Both the position numbers and the translations under genes were made by a program. 64,000 bases of DNA from Methylohalomonas sp034521715 (GTDB lineage Bacteria; Pseudomonadota; Gammaproteobacteria; Methylohalomonadales; Methylohalomonadaceae), in contig JAXHLY010000001.1 in the NCBI GenBank assembly GCA_034521715.1, forward strand, positions 186,001 to 250,000. The letters are read 5' to 3'. The notes beneath the pieces were generated by a model. It saw nothing but the letters and a program-made list of their open reading frames with translations. It was not told the origin of the DNA and did not search any database. This document shows, in pieces, positions 9,320 to 18,893 of this stretch. The first letter of the stretch is position 1; each line of letters starts with the position of its first letter.

Positions 9320-10607
9320 TCAGTTCCGTTCGCGGCCCAGGGCGCGGTGACCTATGTCCCGGCGGCAGAACATGCCGTTCCAGCTGATTTTGTCGACAGC
9401 CGCATAGGCGCTGTCCCTGGCGGCAGCAATATTCTCTCCCAGGGCGGTCACGCACAGAACCCGGCCGCCGGCGGTAACAACCGTACCGTCCTTTTCCTCC
9501 GTGCCGGCATGAAACACCTTCACATCGTCGCCAAAGTCGCTGTCGAGCCCGCTGATGACATCGCCCTTGCTGACATCACCGGGATAACCGGCGGCTGCCA
9601 GTACCACTCCCAGTGCCGGGCGCGGGTCCCAGCTGTAGTTCCTCCTCCGGCAGCCGGTTATCGCAGGCCGCCTGGCACAATGCCACCAGGTCCGACTGCA
9701 GGCGCATGAGTATCGGCTGGGTTTCCGGATCGCCGAAGCGGCAGTTGAACTCGAGCACCCGTGGCGTACCGTCGGCCAGGATCATGACGCCGGCGTAAAG
9801 AAAGCCGCGATAATGAATGCCATCAGCGGCAAGGCCCTGCAGTGTCGGCCGGATGACTTCATCGAGAATCCGCGCGTGGATATCGCCGGTAACCACCGGT
9901 GCCGGCGAATAGGCCCCCATACCGCCGGTATTGGGCCCGCTATCGCCTTCGTCCCGCGCCTTGTGATCCTGTGAACTGGCCAGCGGCACGCACCGCTCGC
10001 CATCGGCAATGACAATAAAGCTGGCCTCCTCGCCGTAGAGGAATTCCTCCACCACCACACGATGCCCGGCATCGCCAAACTTATTGCCGGCGAGCATTTC
10101 GCGCACCGCGGCTTCCGCCTCGCCGGCATCCTGCGCAATGATCACGCCCTTGCCGGACGCCAGACCATCGGCCTTGATAACCACCGGCATGGCATGGCCG
10201 CGCACATACTCGAGCGCCGGTTCCAGTTCGGTAAAACTCTGATAGCTGCCGGTGGGGATACCGTGACGGAAGAGAAAATCCTTGGCAAAGGCCTTGGAGC
10301 CTTCCAGCCGGGCAGCGGCCCGGCGCGGCCCGAAGCAGGCAAAACCCTCCGCTTCAAAGGTATCGACTATACCGGCGACCAGCGGCGCCTCGGGACCGGC
10401 AATGGTGAGGGCGATCTGCTCGCTGCGGGCAAAGGCCAGCAGGCCGTCGATATTGTCCGCCGCCAGCGGTACGTTTTCGATACGATCTTCACGCGCCGTA
10501 CCGGCATTGCCGGGCGCGACATAGACCTGATCGACGTACGGCGACTGCGCCGCCTTCCAGGCCAGCGCATGTTCACGCCCGCCACCACCTACGATGAGTA
10601 GTTTCAT
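9320..10607 (-). CDS. purD: Phosphoribosylamine-glycine ligase (frame broken once)
   Basis: Second step of purine synthesis, joining glycine to phosphoribosylamine with ATP. ATP-grasp protein: GGGGREHALAWK at the N terminus, the ATP loop ADGLASGKGVI, the EFLYGEEASF and EFNCRFGDPETQ metal/ATP segments. About 428 residues, the family length. The frame shifts near 9637, between EEELQ and WDPRPALGVVLAAAGYPGD. It follows purH in the same direction, as in other gammaproteobacteria with the dusB-fis-purH-purD order; a 200-base repeat element lies between the two. Confidence 0.94.
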
Positions 10608-10611
10608 TCAA

Positions 10612-10803
10612 TACAGTCCGCAAATGAACGCGAATCAACGCGAATAAAAGTTCGAGGGTTGTAATCTTCTTGTAGATATGAGCGGGCGGCTTTCATGAAA
10701 TTTGAAACAGAAGAACAGAGATATTAAAACAGTATTCTCCCAGCGATCGGAGCAACTGCACCATATTTGTCATCATTTGCGTCTATTTGCGTTCATTCGC
10801 GGA
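10612..10803. repeat. Paired inverted repeat element, copy 2
   Basis: Left end CAGTCCGCAAATGAACGCG continuing to AATCAACGCGAATAAAA (10614-10649) and right end TTTGCGTCTATTTGCG plus TTCATTCGCGGA (10776-10803) are inverted partners, each built of the unit GCRAAT repeated about every 10 to 11 bases. The 125-base interior differs from copies 1 and 3. It fills the whole gap between the purD start and the purH stop. Confidence 0.75.
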
Positions 10804-10813
10804 TCCAGTCAAA

Positions 10814-12383
10814 TTAATGTCTAAAGTGGCGCATGCCGGTGAACACCATGCGCTATATCATGCTCGTCCGCGGCCTTGATGACTTCATCATCGCGTACCG
10901 AACCGCCCGGCTGGATGACGGCGGTAATGCCCGCACCGGCGGCGGCGTCAATACCGTCACGGAACGGGAAAAAGGCATCAGAGGCCATTACCGAACCCTT
11001 GACTTCAAGTCCTTCATCCTGCGCCTTGATACAGGCGAGCCTGGCACTGTACAGACGGCTCATCTGCCCGGCACCGATACCGATCGTCCTGTGATCGCGG
11101 GCGTAGACGATGGCATTGGACTTGACGAACTTGACGACCCGCCAGGCAAAAAACATGTCGCGGATTTCGTCATCACTCGGGCCCGCTCGGTAACGATATG
11201 CAAATCCTCCACGGCCACCATGCCGGTATCGTTATCCTGCACCAGCAGACCGCCGCCGACGCGCTTGAAATCCAGTTGCTGCAGGTGTCGCGTTTCCGGT
11301 TCTCCGACTGCCAGCACGCGGATTGCCTGCTTGTCACCCAGCATCCTCAGGGCGTCTTCACCGATTGCCGGGGCGGCAATGACTTCAACGAACTGGTTGT
11401 CGAGGATCGCCTCGGCCGTACGGGTATCCAGTGACCTGTTAAAGGTGATAATGCCACCGAAGGCGGATGTCGGATCAGTCATGTACGCCAGCTTGTAGGC
11501 CGTTTCGATGTCGTCGGCGGTGGCGACGCCGCAGGGATTGGCATGCTTGACGATCACGCATGCCGGTTCCTCGAACGACTGCACGCACTGCAGGGCGGCA
11601 TCGGTATCGGCGATGTTGTTGTAGGAAAGGGCCTTGCCCTGCAGCTGCCGTGCCGCGGCGGTGGTACCGGCCGGTATGTCGCGATCACGGTAGAATGCCG
11701 CTTTCTGATGCGGATTCTCGCCATAGCGCATGTCCTGCAGCTTGTAAAACTGCTGGCTGAATGTCAGCCGGAACGGTTCACGTTCACTGCCATCAAAGCT
11801 GACCGCGCCGAGGTAATTACTGACTGCACCATCATAAGCAGCAGTATGCGCAAAGGTCTTGCGTGCCAGGTGATAACGCGTGGCATCACGCCAATGCGCC
11901 CCGGTTGTGTTCGAGTTCATCGAGTACGCGCGGGTAGTCATCGCTGTCGACAACGACGGCCACATGGGCATGGTTCTTGGCCGCAGCACGCAGCATGGCC
12001 GGGCCGCCGATATCGATATTCTCGATCGCCTCGCCCAGGGTGCAGCCGGCTTTCGCGACAGTCTGCTCGAATGGATACAGGTTAATGACCAGCAGGTCTA
12101 TGGGCTCAATGCCGTGTTCCTGCAGAACGGCATCGTCCTGGCCACGTCGGCCCAGCAGCCCGCCGTGTATTTTCGGGTGCAGCGTTTTGACGCGGCCATC
12201 CATGATCTCGGGGAAACCGGTGTAATCGGAAACCTCTATGACATCGAGGCCGGCATCACGCAGCAGCTGCGCGGTGCCACCCGTCGACACTAATTCAATA
12301 CCACGGGCCGCAAGCTGCCGGCAGAAATCCTCGACACCGGTCTTGTCGGAAACACTGATTAAAGCTCGGCGGATAATGCTCAC
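10814..12383 (-). CDS. purH: Bifunctional AICAR transformylase / IMP cyclohydrolase (frame broken three times)
   Basis: Last two steps of IMP synthesis. The N-terminal cyclohydrolase domain shows SVSDKTG, STGGTAQLL and RVKTLHPKIHGGLL; the transformylase domain shows LSYNNI, KHANPCGVA and FGGIITFN. About 522 residues in total. Frame changes: near 11895 after LEHNRGA, near 11130 inside the segment leading to DMFFAWRVVKFVKSNAIV, and near 10852, one base too many before MVFTGMRHF. With the last correction the natural end is RHFRH with the stop at 10814-10816. Three indels in an otherwise conserved protein suggest sequence error. Confidence 0.92.
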
Positions 12384-12447
12384 GGGCCATTCTCCCTGGA
12401 AGCGTGAATCTTGATTGTGCGCTGTATCGGTCTGACCGCTACAGGGG

Positions 12448-12729
12448 TCAGTCGAGTCCGTATTTCCTCAGGCGGCTGCGCAGGGTCCCGCGGTTCATGC
12501 CGAGTACATCGGCCGCCTTGCTGATGTTGCCGCGGGTATGCTGCATCACCGATTCGAACAGCGGTTTTTCCACCTGTGATATGACCAGCTCATACATATC
12601 ACTAGCATCATGGCCATCCAGATCGGCAAAGTAGCCGTCAATTGACTTGCGCACCATTTCACTCAGGCAATTTTTGTCTTCGTTCTGGTCGATATTAATC
12701 AGTTTTTTATGCTGCCGTGTCTGGCTCAT
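12448..12729 (-). CDS. fis: DNA-binding protein Fis
   Basis: Small nucleoid protein and regulator that bends DNA and acts at rRNA promoters and inversion sites. 93 residues; the C-terminal helix-turn-helix reads NISKAADVLGMNRGTLRSRL followed by RKYGLD, almost identical to known Fis proteins, while the N terminus is more variable. Its start overlaps the end of dusB by a few bases, the classic dusB-fis arrangement, so both are probably on one transcript and translationally coupled. Confidence 0.96.
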   Translation of the reverse strand: MSQTRQHKKLINIDQNEDKNCLSEMVRKSIDGYFADLDGHDASDMYELVISQVEKPLFESVMQHTRGNISKAADVLGMNRGTLRSRLRKYGLD

Positions 12730-13742
12730 GCCGCCTGCCTCCGCATCCTGTCATCGGCTTTTTCACCAGTAAAAAAGTCCTCCACCATGCGTAGCTGTAA
12801 TAACGCCTGATCGGTCCGGTTGACCCCGGCCCGGAGTCGATCACCGCCGGCCCTGCCACGGCAGTACCAGGCGATGTGTTTACGCGCCACGCGCACACCC
12901 GTGTGCTCGCCATAGAACTCGTACAGATTTTCAAGGTGCCGCACCAGAACAGTGCGGACTTCATCATCGCCGGGCCTGTCAAGCAAGACTCCCGTTGCCA
13001 GGTAGTATTCCAGTTCACGGAAGATCCACGGATTGCCCTGTGCCGCACGGCCGATCATGAGACCATCGACACCGGTCCGGCGCAGGATCCATGCGGCCTC
13101 CTCCGGTAAACGGATATCGCCATTGGCAATCACGGGAATGGACACCGCACGCTTGATGGCGCGTACTGTGTCATGTTCTGCCGTGCCGCTGTAACCGCAG
13201 GCACGGGTACGACCATGCACGGTAAGCATGGAAATGCCGCTGTCCTGCGCCATGCGTGCCACGGTCATTGCATTCCTGTTTTCCGGGTTCCAGCCGGTGC
13301 GTATCTTCAGCGTCACCGGTACATCAACTGCATTCACAACGGCAGTGAGAATGCGACCGACGAGGGCTTCGTCGCGCAGCAGTGCGGAACCGGCAAGCAC
13401 ATTGCAGACTTTCTTCGCCGGACAGCCCATATTGATATCAATGATTTCGGCGCCATTATCCACATTGAAGCGCGCTGCATCCGCCAGCATCACCGGATCG
13501 GCACCGGCTATCTGCACCGAGCGTGGTCCGGCCTCGCCGCTGTGATCCCGGCGCAAGCGGCTCTTGCGGGTCTGCCGCAGACGTGGATCGGCGCTGGCCA
13601 TTTCCGAGACGGCCATGCCCGCCCCCAGTTCGCGGCAGAGCTGCCGGAACGGGCGATCGGTCACACCGGCCATTGGCGCCAGTATCAGGTTGTTTTGCAG
13701 AGCCCTGGGACCGATCCGGAGTCTGACACGATTGTCATGCAT
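12726..13742 (-). CDS. dusB: tRNA-dihydrouridine synthase B
   Basis: FMN enzyme that reduces uridines in the tRNA D-loop. LAPMAGVTDRPFR begins the barrel; INMGCPAKKVCN holds the catalytic Cys; KIRTGW, VHGRTR and IGRAAQGNPW are FMN and tRNA-binding segments. I place the start at 13742 (MHDNRVRLRIGP), because the sequence before it does not resemble Dus proteins; this gives 338 residues, against 321 in E. coli. Directly followed by fis with a four-base overlap. Confidence 0.93.
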   Translation of the reverse strand: MHDNRVRLRIGPRALQNNLILAPMAGVTDRPFRQLCRELGAGMAVSEMASADPRLRQTRKSRLRRDHSGEAGPRSVQIAGADPVMLADAARFNVDNGAEIIDINMGCPAKKVCNVLAGSALLRDEALVGRILTAVVNAVDVPVTLKIRTGWNPENRNAMTVARMAQDSGISMLTVHGRTRACGYSGTAEHDTVRAIKRAVSIPVIANGDIRLPEEAAWILRRTGVDGLMIGRAAQGNPWIFRELEYYLATGVLLDRPGDDEVRTVLVRHLENLYEFYGEHTGVRVARKHIAWYCRGRAGGDRLRAGVNRTDQALLQLRMVEDFFTGEKADDRMRRQAA

Positions 13743-14112
13743 GACGTTGCGACAGTGGCTCAATAAAGCAATACCGTCAGGCGCTGGACGCCGTAACGTG
13801 AAATATTCCGGCGCAATCAACGAACAAGATAAATGCACCGGACCCCATAACAGAAATTTCTATTCACCCTGCGACAGGCGCTATTGGAACCCGCGCCTGC
13901 TGACCGCTTATTCCATACGGTTGTCGGGTGTTACCGAGAAAGGATTGAAATCATACCGGGGATCAGGCGTTGATGAAAGCACCTGCATGTAATCTGATTT
14001 AAAATTGATTCTTGACAACCGGCGATAAGGTAAATCGTGTGTGAATACCGGATGTTATTTGTGAAACTTGGCAAACGATCTCTGTTACCGCTTCACACGG
14101 CCATGATCAGTT
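13743..14112. other. 370-base gap upstream of dusB
   Basis: No gene seen. The interval separates dusB from the zinc-ribbon gene on the same strand and is AT-richer than its neighbours, so it probably holds the dusB-fis promoter region. On the minus strand TTGTCA (complement at 14013-14018) could be a -35 element, but no convincing -10 sits at 16 to 18 bases, so I do not assign a promoter. Confidence 0.4.
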
Positions 14113-14928
14113 TCACAAAAATCCGAATTCGAAACTGACGGCGCCGGCCGTTGCAGCGCTGAGTTCGAGCACTACATGCACAGGCGTATCCGGCGGCATG
14201 CCGGCACTTACCGGCAGGCTGGCATCCAGATAGTCGGTTGGCGCAAACTCACGGTAGGCCAGTGCCCGGCCGTTGGTATCAAACAGTGCAAGTTGTATGC
14301 GGGGATAGGGCTGACGGCTGCCGGAACGATTGGCGATCGTGGCATTGACGAGCAGTGCATCCTTGTAAACGGGATGATCGCGCACATCGCGATTAATCAG
14401 TTCAATCGATGCCGGCTGGCGCAGGCGGTATACCTGACAGTCCAGCCGCTCGCATAAACGCTCCGCCCACGGCAGCAGCTGCGGGAAATAATCATAAACA
14501 CGGTCGCGGTTGAACCACACAGCCTGACCCAGGCCGATAATGACCAGCAACACGGCAACAGCAAGCCAGCGGCCCGTGTGACGTTGTACGGAAGAGTCTT
14601 CTCCCTCGCCGGACCAGTGGGTGTCGACAACGGTGCTGCCGGGGGTGGCGGGATTAACCGCCATTGCGTCCAGCACAAACTCATCGTCATCTTCAGTGCG
14701 CAGGCCCTGCGGCAGATCGAGTTCCTCCGTATCGCCTTCATAACTGCGCACCGGCTCATCGGCATGATTATAGGGATCGGTCACCGGTGGCAGGGGTTGA
14801 TCGGAAAGCCGGCTCACGGCATCGAATGCCTGGCCACAGGCGCCGCAGCGGACCCGGCCACCGGCCGCACTGAGTTGCCGGGCGCGGACACGGAACTGGG
14901 TCAGACAGGCAGGGCAACGTGTGAACAT
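14113..14928 (-). CDS. Zinc-ribbon membrane protein of the MJ0042/DUF3426 type
   Basis: 271 residues. The N terminus has two CxxC pairs, CPAC (residues 5-8) and CGAC (residues 29-32), the MJ0042 zinc-ribbon signature MFTRCPACLTQFRV. An acidic linker follows, then one membrane helix (WLAVAVLLVIIGLGQAVWF, about residues 142-160), and a C-terminal periplasmic beta domain (IELINRDVRDHP, LFDTNGRALAYREF) as in DUF3426. Function unknown in the family. Its fixed place between prmA and dusB is conserved in related genomes. Its start is seven bases from the prmA stop, so the two are co-transcribed. Confidence 0.85.
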   Translation of the reverse strand: MFTRCPACLTQFRVRARQLSAAGGRVRCGACGQAFDAVSRLSDQPLPPVTDPYNHADEPVRSYEGDTEELDLPQGLRTEDDDEFVLDAMAVNPATPGSTVVDTHWSGEGEDSSVQRHTGRWLAVAVLLVIIGLGQAVWFNRDRVYDYFPQLLPWAERLCERLDCQVYRLRQPASIELINRDVRDHPVYKDALLVNATIANRSGSRQPYPRIQLALFDTNGRALAYREFAPTDYLDASLPVSAGMPPDTPVHVVLELSAATAGAVSFEFGFL

Positions 14929-14934
14929 CAGCGT

Positions 14935-15810
14935 TCAGGTACCGGGCGCCTGGCTTCGATCCGGCCGCCGCCGGCCGGCCAGCAGGGCCCACTCGCCATC
15001 AACATACGGGGCTTCAAAATCGAACCAGTTTTCATAGTGTTCACGGCAACGTTCAATCTGATCCTGCATGATACCCGACAATACGATATGACCGCCGACG
15101 GCAACAAGCGCGGCCAGGTGCGGTGCCAGGGCCAGCAACGGCCGCAGCAGAATGTTTGCCAGCAACAGCTGCGCCGGCTGACTGGTCAGCTCCGACGGTG
15201 CAACCACCACAACCCGATCCGGAACACCGTTATCCATGGCGTTATCCGCCGTCGCGGTCAGCGATAGCGGATCAATGTCGGTCGCCACCACCCGCCGGGC
15301 ACCTAGCCGGGCGGCGGCAATAGCCAGAACGCCACTGCCGCAACCGTAGTCAATCACGCTGGCCGGCAGCGTACCGGCATTATCGATCAGCCAGCGCAGA
15401 CACAAGCGTGTTGTCGGGTGCTGGCCGGTACCAAACGCCTGACCGGGATCGATGCGCAGGTAAAGCCGGGCATCGGCCGGCTGTTCACACCAGCCCGGTC
15501 CGATCCATACGCCACCAGCAAGATGCTGCGGTGTCCAGCGGGACCGGCTGACCGCAAGCCAGTCCTGTTCTGGCATCGTTTCAAGGCGCCAGCGGCAATC
15601 GCCGGCGCGACACAACATCTCGATAAGGCCGTCCAGCGGTTGTCCGGCTGGAAACAACGCCTGCAGAACCTGCCGGCCGCTGGCGGGTTCCGGAAAACTG
15701 ACGGCGGCCGGTTCGGCCAGATCCAGCAGGCTGCTGACCTGCGCGGCAATATCGGCACTGCAGTCAAGTGTCAGTTGCTGCCAGCCTGCCTCATTCGCTG
15801 TTGTCGTCAT
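14935..15810 (-). CDS. prmA: Ribosomal protein L11 methyltransferase
   Basis: SAM-dependent enzyme that trimethylates several positions of ribosomal protein L11. The C-terminal Rossmann domain has motif I VIDYGCGSGVLAIAAARLGA and the substrate-side LLANILLRPL (the family N-I-L segment); GTGQHPTTRLCL precedes it. 291 residues, E. coli has 293. Intact frame. It begins 16 bases after accC ends and is probably in the same operon. Confidence 0.95.
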   Translation of the reverse strand: MTTTANEAGWQQLTLDCSADIAAQVSSLLDLAEPAAVSFPEPASGRQVLQALFPAGQPLDGLIEMLCRAGDCRWRLETMPEQDWLAVSRSRWTPQHLAGGVWIGPGWCEQPADARLYLRIDPGQAFGTGQHPTTRLCLRWLIDNAGTLPASVIDYGCGSGVLAIAAARLGARRVVATDIDPLSLTATADNAMDNGVPDRVVVVAPSELTSQPAQLLLANILLRPLLALAPHLAALVAVGGHIVLSGIMQDQIERCREHYENWFDFEAPYVDGEWALLAGRRRPDRSQAPGT

Positions 15811-15825
15811 CGCTGACCAACGTCC

Positions 15826-17169
15826 TCAGCGCAGACCAAACTTGTGCTCCAGATAATGAATGTCCGTACCGCCCTTGATGAACGCGGCATCATCCGCCAG
15901 TTTCTGATGCAGGGGAATATTGGTCTTGATGCCGTCAATCACGATCTCGGCCAACGCCTGGCGCAGGCGCGCCAGCGCGAGTTCACGGCTTTCCGCGTAG
16001 GCGATGAGCTTGCCGATCATGGAATCATAATACGGCGGCACCGTATAACCCTGGTATACATGTGTATCGACGCGGATACCCGGCCCGCCGGGTGCGTGGT
16101 AATGCTCGATGGTGCCCGGACAGGGGACAAAGGATTCGGGATCCTCGGCATTGAGGCGGCACTCAATGGCATGGCCGCGCATGACAATCTCATTTTGTTT
16201 ATAAGTCAATTTCTCGCCGGCGGCAATACGCAACTGCTCCTTGACGATATCGACACCGGTTACCATTTCAGTGACCGGATGCTCGACCTGGACACGGGTA
16301 TTCATTTCAATGAAATAAAACTCGCCGTTTTCATACAGGAATTCGAACGTGCCGGCACCGCGATAGTTGATACGCTTGCAGGCCTCGATACAGCACTCAC
16401 CGATTTTCTTGCGTTCCTTCTCGGTCAATCCCGGTGCCGGACATTCCTCGATGACTTTCTGGTGGCGGCGCTGCATGGAACAGTCGCGCTCGCCCAAGTG
16501 AATAATATTGCCATGGGTATCCGCCAGCACCTGTATCTCGACATGGCGCGGGTGTTCGAGAAACTTCTCCATGTAGACGGCACTGTTGCCGAACGCCTGT
16601 GCGGCTTCGCTCTTGGTCAGCGAGATTGCATTAAGCAGGGTTGCCTCGGTATGGATCACGCGCATGCCGCGGCCGCCACCACCACCGGAGGCCTTGACCA
16701 TGACCGGATAGCCGATTTCCCGGGCGATGCGGATATTCTCATCGGGGTCGTCGCCCAGCGGCCCGTCGGATCCCGGCACGCACGGCACGCCGGCCGCTTT
16801 CATTGCCCTGATCGCCGATACCTTGTCGCCCATCAGCCGGATCGTTTCGGCACGCGGCCCGATGAAAACAAAACCGCTCTGCTCGACACGCTCGGCAAAA
16901 TCGGCATTTTCCGACAGAAAGCCATAGCCCGGGTGAATGGCAACCGCATCGGTCACCTCTGCGGCACTGATTACAGACGGAATATTGAGGTAGCTCTCTG
17001 ATGAGGCTGCCGGACCGATACAGACGGATTCATCCGCGAGCAGTACATGCTTCTGATCCCGGTCCGCCTGCGAATACACGGCGACTGTCTTGATGCCCAG
17101 CTCGCGGCAGCTGCGCAGAATACGCAGGGCAATCTCGCCGCGATTGGCAATCACAACTTTATCGAACAT
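15826..17169 (-). CDS. accC: Acetyl-CoA carboxylase, biotin carboxylase subunit
   Basis: Carboxylates the biotin on AccB with bicarbonate and ATP, the first half-reaction of acetyl-CoA carboxylase in fatty-acid synthesis. ATP-grasp fold: VVIANRGEIALRI at the start, glycine-rich ATP loop KASGGGGGRGMR, HPRHVEIQVLAD, EMNTRVQVEHPVTE with the catalytic region. I use the ATG at 17169 (MFDKVVIANRGE), matching E. coli AccC, in place of an upstream TTG; this gives 447 residues. accB lies just upstream. Confidence 0.97.
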   Translation of the reverse strand: MFDKVVIANRGEIALRILRSCRELGIKTVAVYSQADRDQKHVLLADESVCIGPAASSESYLNIPSVISAAEVTDAVAIHPGYGFLSENADFAERVEQSGFVFIGPRAETIRLMGDKVSAIRAMKAAGVPCVPGSDGPLGDDPDENIRIAREIGYPVMVKASGGGGGRGMRVIHTEATLLNAISLTKSEAAQAFGNSAVYMEKFLEHPRHVEIQVLADTHGNIIHLGERDCSMQRRHQKVIEECPAPGLTEKERKKIGECCIEACKRINYRGAGTFEFLYENGEFYFIEMNTRVQVEHPVTEMVTGVDIVKEQLRIAAGEKLTYKQNEIVMRGHAIECRLNAEDPESFVPCPGTIEHYHAPGGPGIRVDTHVYQGYTVPPYYDSMIGKLIAYAESRELALARLRQALAEIVIDGIKTNIPLHQKLADDAAFIKGGTDIHYLEHKFGLR

Positions 17170-17232
17170 AGTCTGATTCAGGTTGAACAACGGCTGGGAT
17201 TACTAGTTGCCACCGCTATCCGGTATTTATCG

Positions 17233-17685
17233 TTACTTGGCCGGCTTGATGACGAACATGGGCTGGCCGTATTCCACGGGCTCGCCATTTTCGACCAATA
17301 TCTTGGACACGGTGCCGTTAATGTCACACTCGATCTGGTTCATGATCTTCATCGCCTCGATGATGCAGATCACATCACCAGCGGCGACGGGCTGGCCGAT
17401 ATCGACAAATGACGGGTTCTCCGGCGACGGGCTGTTGTAGAACGTACCAACCATGGGCGCATTGATCACATGGCCTTCCTCGATCGGTGCAGACGGTTGA
17501 CTACTCGCGGCCGGGACCTCGCCCTGGGCGGCAGCTGACTGCTGGGGCGGCAGCTGATAACTGACCGGCTGGCTGCTGCCCTGGCGGCTGATGCGGACGC
17601 TCTCCTCGCCCTCGTGGATCTCGATTTCCGCGATACCCGACTCCTCCAGCAATTCGATCAGTTTTTTGACCTTGCGTATATCCAT
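17233..17685 (-). CDS. accB: Biotin carboxyl carrier protein of acetyl-CoA carboxylase
   Basis: 150 residues. The N-terminal segment MDIRKVKKLIELLEESGIAE and a proline/alanine/glutamine-rich linker are followed by the biotinyl domain with the biotin lysine in EAMKIMNQIE (about residue 116). It carries the carboxyl group from AccC to the transferase AccAD. Sits between aroQ and accC on the same strand, the usual aroQ-accB-accC order; its first 28 bases overlap the end of aroQ. Confidence 0.97.
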   Translation of the reverse strand: MDIRKVKKLIELLEESGIAEIEIHEGEESVRISRQGSSQPVSYQLPPQQSAAAQGEVPAASSQPSAPIEEGHVINAPMVGTFYNSPSPENPSFVDIGQPVAAGDVICIIEAMKIMNQIECDINGTVSKILVENGEPVEYGQPMFVIKPAK

Positions 17686-18170
17686 AGTCCCGCCCGGATT
17701 AATTGTTCCCTGTTGTGGTTGTTCTGTTGTTCAGACTCAAGACGGCGGCCGGCCGCCATCAGCGCCAGTTCATACCCGAATGCCCCCAGGCCACTGACCA
17801 CGCCGACGGCAATATCCGAGAGATAGGAATGGCGGCGGAAATCCTCGCGTGCAAACACATTCGAAAGATGCACCTCGATGAACGGGATATCGACGCCCAG
17901 CAGCGCGTCACGCAGCGCTATGCTGGTATGGGTGAAGGCGCCGGGATTCAGCAGGATGAAATCGACGCCTTCGCGCTTCGCTGCCTGAATGTGCTCGACC
18001 AGCTCATGCTCGGCGTTGCTGTGGAAACAGTCCAGCGTATGGCCGGCGTCCACGGCGGCCTGATGCAGGCGCCGGTTGATATCCTCCAGCGTATCGTGGC
18101 CATAGATTTCCGGTTCCCGCTGGCCGAGCAGATTCAGGTTGGGCCCGTGCAGAACCAGAATGCGTGCCAT
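17658..18170 (-). CDS. aroQ: Type II 3-dehydroquinate dehydratase
   Basis: Third step of the shikimate pathway. ILVLHGPNLNLLGQREPEIYG contains the catalytic Tyr and nearby Asn; LNPGAFTHTS and EVHLSNVFAREDFRRHS are the other active-site blocks with the catalytic His. Start set at 18170 (MARILVLHGPN), since the upstream extension is unlike the family. The protein is about 170 residues because some 20 residues (LESEQQNNHNREQLIRAGLW onward) follow the usual end and run into accB; a late frameshift could explain that tail. Confidence 0.94.
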   Translation of the reverse strand: MARILVLHGPNLNLLGQREPEIYGHDTLEDINRRLHQAAVDAGHTLDCFHSNAEHELVEHIQAAKREGVDFILLNPGAFTHTSIALRDALLGVDIPFIEVHLSNVFAREDFRRHSYLSDIAVGVVSGLGAFGYELALMAAGRRLESEQQNNHNREQLIRAGLWIYARSKN

Positions 18171-18323
18171 CGATTGTTCCCCGGAAACGTCAGTTGGCTG
18201 GCAGACCGCGGCGGAGCCATCAGGATCGCCGCAAGCGCGCATATTAAATCACTATTTGCAGACAGTTTGCTACAGCTGACTGCATGTTAGCAGATTATAC
18301 CGGCAAGTTTGAAGTTGCCGCTA

Positions 18324-18893
18324 TTACCCGGCCGGGCCCGTCAGCTGCTGCAGAATGGCCTCGGCCTCGGGCTTGGGCAGGCGTCCGCGGCGTACATGGC
18401 TGATGCGGCCGGCACGGTCGACGAAGGCAGTATACGGCAGCGCACCGAGCTCGTTGCCGTAGGCCTCGGCGGCATCGATCGCCGCCTGTTCACCGATCAG
18501 GACAGGATAATTCATCCCGTAACGATCGATAAACTCGGTCACGGCCGCATTACTGTCGATCGCAACGCCGACAAAGGTCACGCCCCGATCACGGTATTGT
18601 TTCTGCAGTTCGACAAACTCGGGGATTTCATCCTTGCACGGCGCACACCACGTGGCCCAGAAATTAATGGCCAGTATATCGCCATCCCAGTCGCTGATGG
18701 TGCGCATGTCACCGGACGGGTCCGGCAGCGAGAAATCCGGGCGCGGTTCACCAATGACGGTCTCATGGGTCGGCGCGCCGGTATCGTCGAGCGGGGCAGA
18801 ACCCTGGCTGATGATGAGCTGCAGGTAGTAACCACCGATGGCGCTGCTCAGTATGACCAGCAGGGCGAGAATAACCCACACAAAGTTTTTCAT
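18324..18893 (-). CDS. Membrane-anchored TlpA/ResA-type thioredoxin
   Basis: 189 residues: an N-terminal membrane anchor (FVWVILALLVILSSAIGGYY) and a periplasmic thioredoxin-like domain with the redox motif WCAPC in INFWATWCAPCKDEIPEF. Such proteins reduce disulfides, for example in cytochrome c maturation, and need electrons from DsbD or CcdA. Its ATG overlaps the dsbD stop by four bases (ATGA), so it is translationally coupled to dsbD, which probably reduces it. Confidence 0.9.
   Translation of the reverse strand: MKNFVWVILALLVILSSAIGGYYLQLIISQGSAPLDDTGAPTHETVIGEPRPDFSLPDPSGDMRTISDWDGDILAINFWATWCAPCKDEIPEFVELQKQYRDRGVTFVGVAIDSNAAVTEFIDRYGMNYPVLIGEQAAIDAAEAYGNELGALPYTAFVDRAGRISHVRRGRLPKPEAEAILQQLTGPAG

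Noticed and set aside
15844..17001. Long open frame (385 codons) on the plus strand opposite accC
   Set aside because: It is the antisense shadow of a fully conserved biotin carboxylase; high-GC codon use keeps the opposite frame open.
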